Positions 15,207-16,464 of a stretch of 16,464 bases of DNA are shown piece after piece. The notes beneath the pieces are model-generated. The model made no database searches, was not told the DNA's origin, and was given only the letters and a program-made list of their open reading frames with translations. Position numbers and translations under genes: made by a program. Source of the stretch: Oscillospiraceae bacterium. Its GTDB lineage: Bacteria > Bacillota > Clostridia > Oscillospirales > Acutalibacteraceae. Location of the stretch: the NCBI GenBank assembly GCA_015066165.1, contig SVOX01000018.1, forward strand, positions 1 to 16,464. The letters run 5' to 3'. Positions within the stretch are counted from its first letter, which is position 1, and each line of letters opens with the position of its first letter.

Positions 15207-16050
15207 ATAATTTGTTTGAAAGATTTGCTAATTGTTCTATCGTTAGTTGTTCGGCTCTAACGGTTTCACTAATTCCAAGTTCTCCTAAAGCGTTTCGCAA
15301 CTCATCTTTTGAGTAATTTGTAGTGTTTGAAACAGTGTTTACAAGTGTTTTTCTTCGTTGTGCAAAACACGCCTTTATAAGTGAGAAAAATTTCTTTTCA
15401 TCACGAACTTCAACAGGCGGATTTTCACGAATATTAAGTTTTATAACTGCTGAATCAACATTTGGCGGCGGCATAAAACTATTGCGACCAACGTGAAATA
15501 AAATTTCAGCATCAGCATAATAATCTACCGCAACTGTTACTGCGCCGCTTTCACGACTTCCAACTTTTGCACAAAGGCGTTCTGCCGCCTCTTTTTGCAC
15601 CATAACTGTTATATTATCAATTGGCAGTTTGCTTTCGAGTAACATCATAATAATAGGTGAAGTAATATAATAAGGGAGATTTGCGCAAACACAAACCTTT
15701 TGACAATCTGCAAAATTTTCTTCAATAATGCTTTTTAAGTCAAGTTTCATTGCATCGCCAAAAATCACTTTAACGTTTTGGCAGTCAGCCAAAGTTTGCG
15801 GTAAAATTTCACGTAATCGTTCATCAAGTTCAATAGCAACAACTCGCTTTGCAACCTTTGAAACTTCTTTTGTAAGAACACCAATACCTGGACCTATTTC
15901 TAATACTCCGTAAGTTTCATCACAGGCAAATTCAGCCATTTTCGGACAAACGCTTGAATCAATTAAAAAGTTTTGTCCTAAAGATTTTTTAAAAGAAAAT
16001 CCGTGTTTTTTAAGCAAAGATTCTATAGTTTTATAGTCTGAAAGATTCAT
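15205..16050 (-). CDS. rsmA: 16S rRNA dimethyladenosine transferase (RsmA/KsgA)
   Basis: Uses S-adenosylmethionine to dimethylate two adjacent adenines in the 3' hairpin of 16S rRNA (A1518 and A1519 in E. coli numbering), a late step in small-subunit assembly. Visible motifs: SLGQNFLID (23-31), SAM-binding EIGPGIGVLT (51-60), acidic E74, D99 of motif III, catalytic NLPYYIT (124-130), FMPPPNVDSAV (192-202) and FAQRRKTL (229-236). The 281-residue length is usual and the protein looks complete. On the minus strand ACGGAG lies 9 bases before the ATG at 16050. It is transcribed towards addA and diverges from the gene at 16183. Loss of this enzyme classically gives kasugamycin resistance. Confidence 0.96.
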   Translation of the reverse strand: MNLSDYKTIESLLKKHGFSFKKSLGQNFLIDSSVCPKMAEFACDETYGVLEIGPGIGVLTKEVSKVAKRVVAIELDERLREILPQTLADCQNVKVIFGDAMKLDLKSIIEENFADCQKVCVCANLPYYITSPIIMMLLESKLPIDNITVMVQKEAAERLCAKVGSRESGAVTVAVDYYADAEILFHVGRNSFMPPPNVDSAVIKLNIRENPPVEVRDEKKFFSLIKACFAQRRKTLVNTVSNTTNYSKDELRNALGELGISETVRAEQLTIEQLANLSNKL

Positions 16051-16080
16051 AAATTATAACTCCGTCAACATAATATAATT

Positions 16081-16109
16081 ATTATACTGTAAATTTATTA
16101 AATTTACAA
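16081..16109 (-). promoter_or_regulatory. probable sigma-A promoter for rsmA
   Basis: On the minus strand, TTGTAA (16109-16104) and a perfect TATAAT (16086-16081) are separated by 17 bases. The predicted start near 16074 leaves a leader of about 24 bases that still contains the GGAG site. Confidence 0.65.
16088..16108. repeat. 21-bp palindrome, operator-like, in the rsmA promoter
   Basis: TGTAAATTTA, one T, then TAAATTTACA: a perfect 10-bp inverted repeat around a single base. It covers the spacer and most of the -35 box of the rsmA promoter and ends 11 bases before the -35 of the divergent promoter. A repressor dimer bound here would block rsmA. AT-richness makes chance occurrence possible. 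Confidence 0.5.
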
Positions 16110-16119
16110 TAAATTTTTG

Positions 16120-16148
16120 ATGACAAATCGATTTATTTGTAGTATAAT
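16120..16148 (+). promoter_or_regulatory. sigma-A promoter for the gene at 16183
   Basis: ATGACA (16120-16125), one mismatch, and a perfect TATAAT (16143-16148) with a 17-base spacer. Predicted start is near 16155, upstream of the ribosome binding site at 16167. Confidence 0.8.
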
Positions 16149-16166
16149 AAAATAAATAATAATATT

Positions 16167-16174
16167 GGAAGTGA
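16167..16174 (+). promoter_or_regulatory. ribosome binding site supporting a TTG start
   Basis: GGAAGTGA lies 8 bases before TTG at 16183. An in-frame GTG at 16171 falls inside this site and lacks its own. The first in-frame ATG (16219) has GGGG only two bases away. Confidence 0.65.
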
Positions 16175-16182
16175 ATTTTAAA

Positions 16183-16464
16183 TTGGATAACAAATATTTT
16201 GAAAAAGTAATAGGGGAAATGAACCCTTTTTTCGAAGAAAACAATATTAAAGAAAAAGACGGTGTTTACTCTAACGAAAATAAAAGCGTTATTGTAAAAT
16301 ACGAAGATGCAAGAAAAATGTTCACTCTATCTGTTGCCGAAATTGAAGACGGAAATGTTGGTGAATATAAAGAGATTAATGCTTGGCTTTTTGATGAAAG
16401 TCAAAATCTTAACGATGCTGTATCTGTTGGTATTGACTTTACAAACTCTTTAAGAAAAGAGTTT
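16183..16464 (+). CDS. unrecognised protein, 3'-truncated, TTG start
   Basis: An open frame of 94 codons that runs off the window end. It begins MDNKYFEKVIGEMNPFFEEN and is rich in Glu, Asp, Asn and Lys, with no signal peptide or membrane segment in the visible part, so it is probably cytoplasmic. The alternation of charged and hydrophobic residues (SVIVKYEDARKMFTLSVAEIED) suggests beta strands of a small alpha/beta domain. The promoter ATGACA/TATAAT, the GGAAGTGA site and codon use like its neighbours argue that it is a real gene. I do not recognise the family. It is divergent from rsmA. Confidence 0.75.
   Translation, partial: MDNKYFEKVIGEMNPFFEENNIKEKDGVYSNENKSVIVKYEDARKMFTLSVAEIEDGNVGEYKEINAWLFDESQNLNDAVSVGIDFTNSLRKEF

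Noticed and set aside
1..16464. CRISPR array, prophage, insertion sequence, toxin-antitoxin or classical defence island
   Set aside because: No spaced direct repeats, transposase, integrase, phage genes or small toxin-like gene pairs are visible. AddAB handles DNA ends but is a housekeeping repair enzyme here.

Overview
The window is AT-rich, densely packed chromosomal DNA from a low-GC Gram-positive bacterium. Several features suggest an anaerobic member of the Clostridia, probably a gut Oscillospirales/Ruminococcus-type organism. These are a Re-type citrate synthase, AddAB instead of RecBCD, a BofA-family sporulation protein, GGAGG-type ribosome binding sites, and dockerin and cohesin modules. 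The species assignment is inference. I see no mobile element, prophage, tRNA, rRNA or CRISPR array, and no gene-free stretch longer than about 300 bases.

Layout. (1) Bases 1-4681 hold the end of an operon for the oxidative branch of an incomplete TCA cycle: Re-citrate synthase (5' end missing), a GntR/FCD regulator, a one-piece aconitase and an isocitrate dehydrogenase, closed by a clear terminator. Together these enzymes turn oxaloacetate and acetyl-CoA into 2-oxoglutarate, most likely for glutamate synthesis. (2) Bases 4707-8099 form a two-gene unit with a full-consensus sigma-A promoter and its own terminator. The first gene encodes a secreted peptidoglycan glucosaminidase ending in a dockerin. 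The second encodes a membrane-anchored protein with an N-terminal cohesin. The arrangement suggests a minimal cellulosome-like docking system that holds a cell-wall hydrolase at the membrane. This is the most interesting part of the window. (3) Bases 8111-15206 hold a small BofA-family membrane protein whose start codon lies in a hairpin, then addB and addA, which overlap. (4) Bases 15183-16464 hold rsmA on the minus strand, converging on addA at a perfect palindromic terminator. A divergent promoter region with a 21-bp palindrome follows, then the start of an unrecognised gene read from a TTG codon and cut by the window end.

The blocks appear to be separate transcription units. The TCA genes are linked by 1-10 base gaps or overlaps, the dockerin and cohesin genes by a 12-base gap, and addB and addA by an 11-base overlap, so each set is probably co-transcribed and translationally linked.
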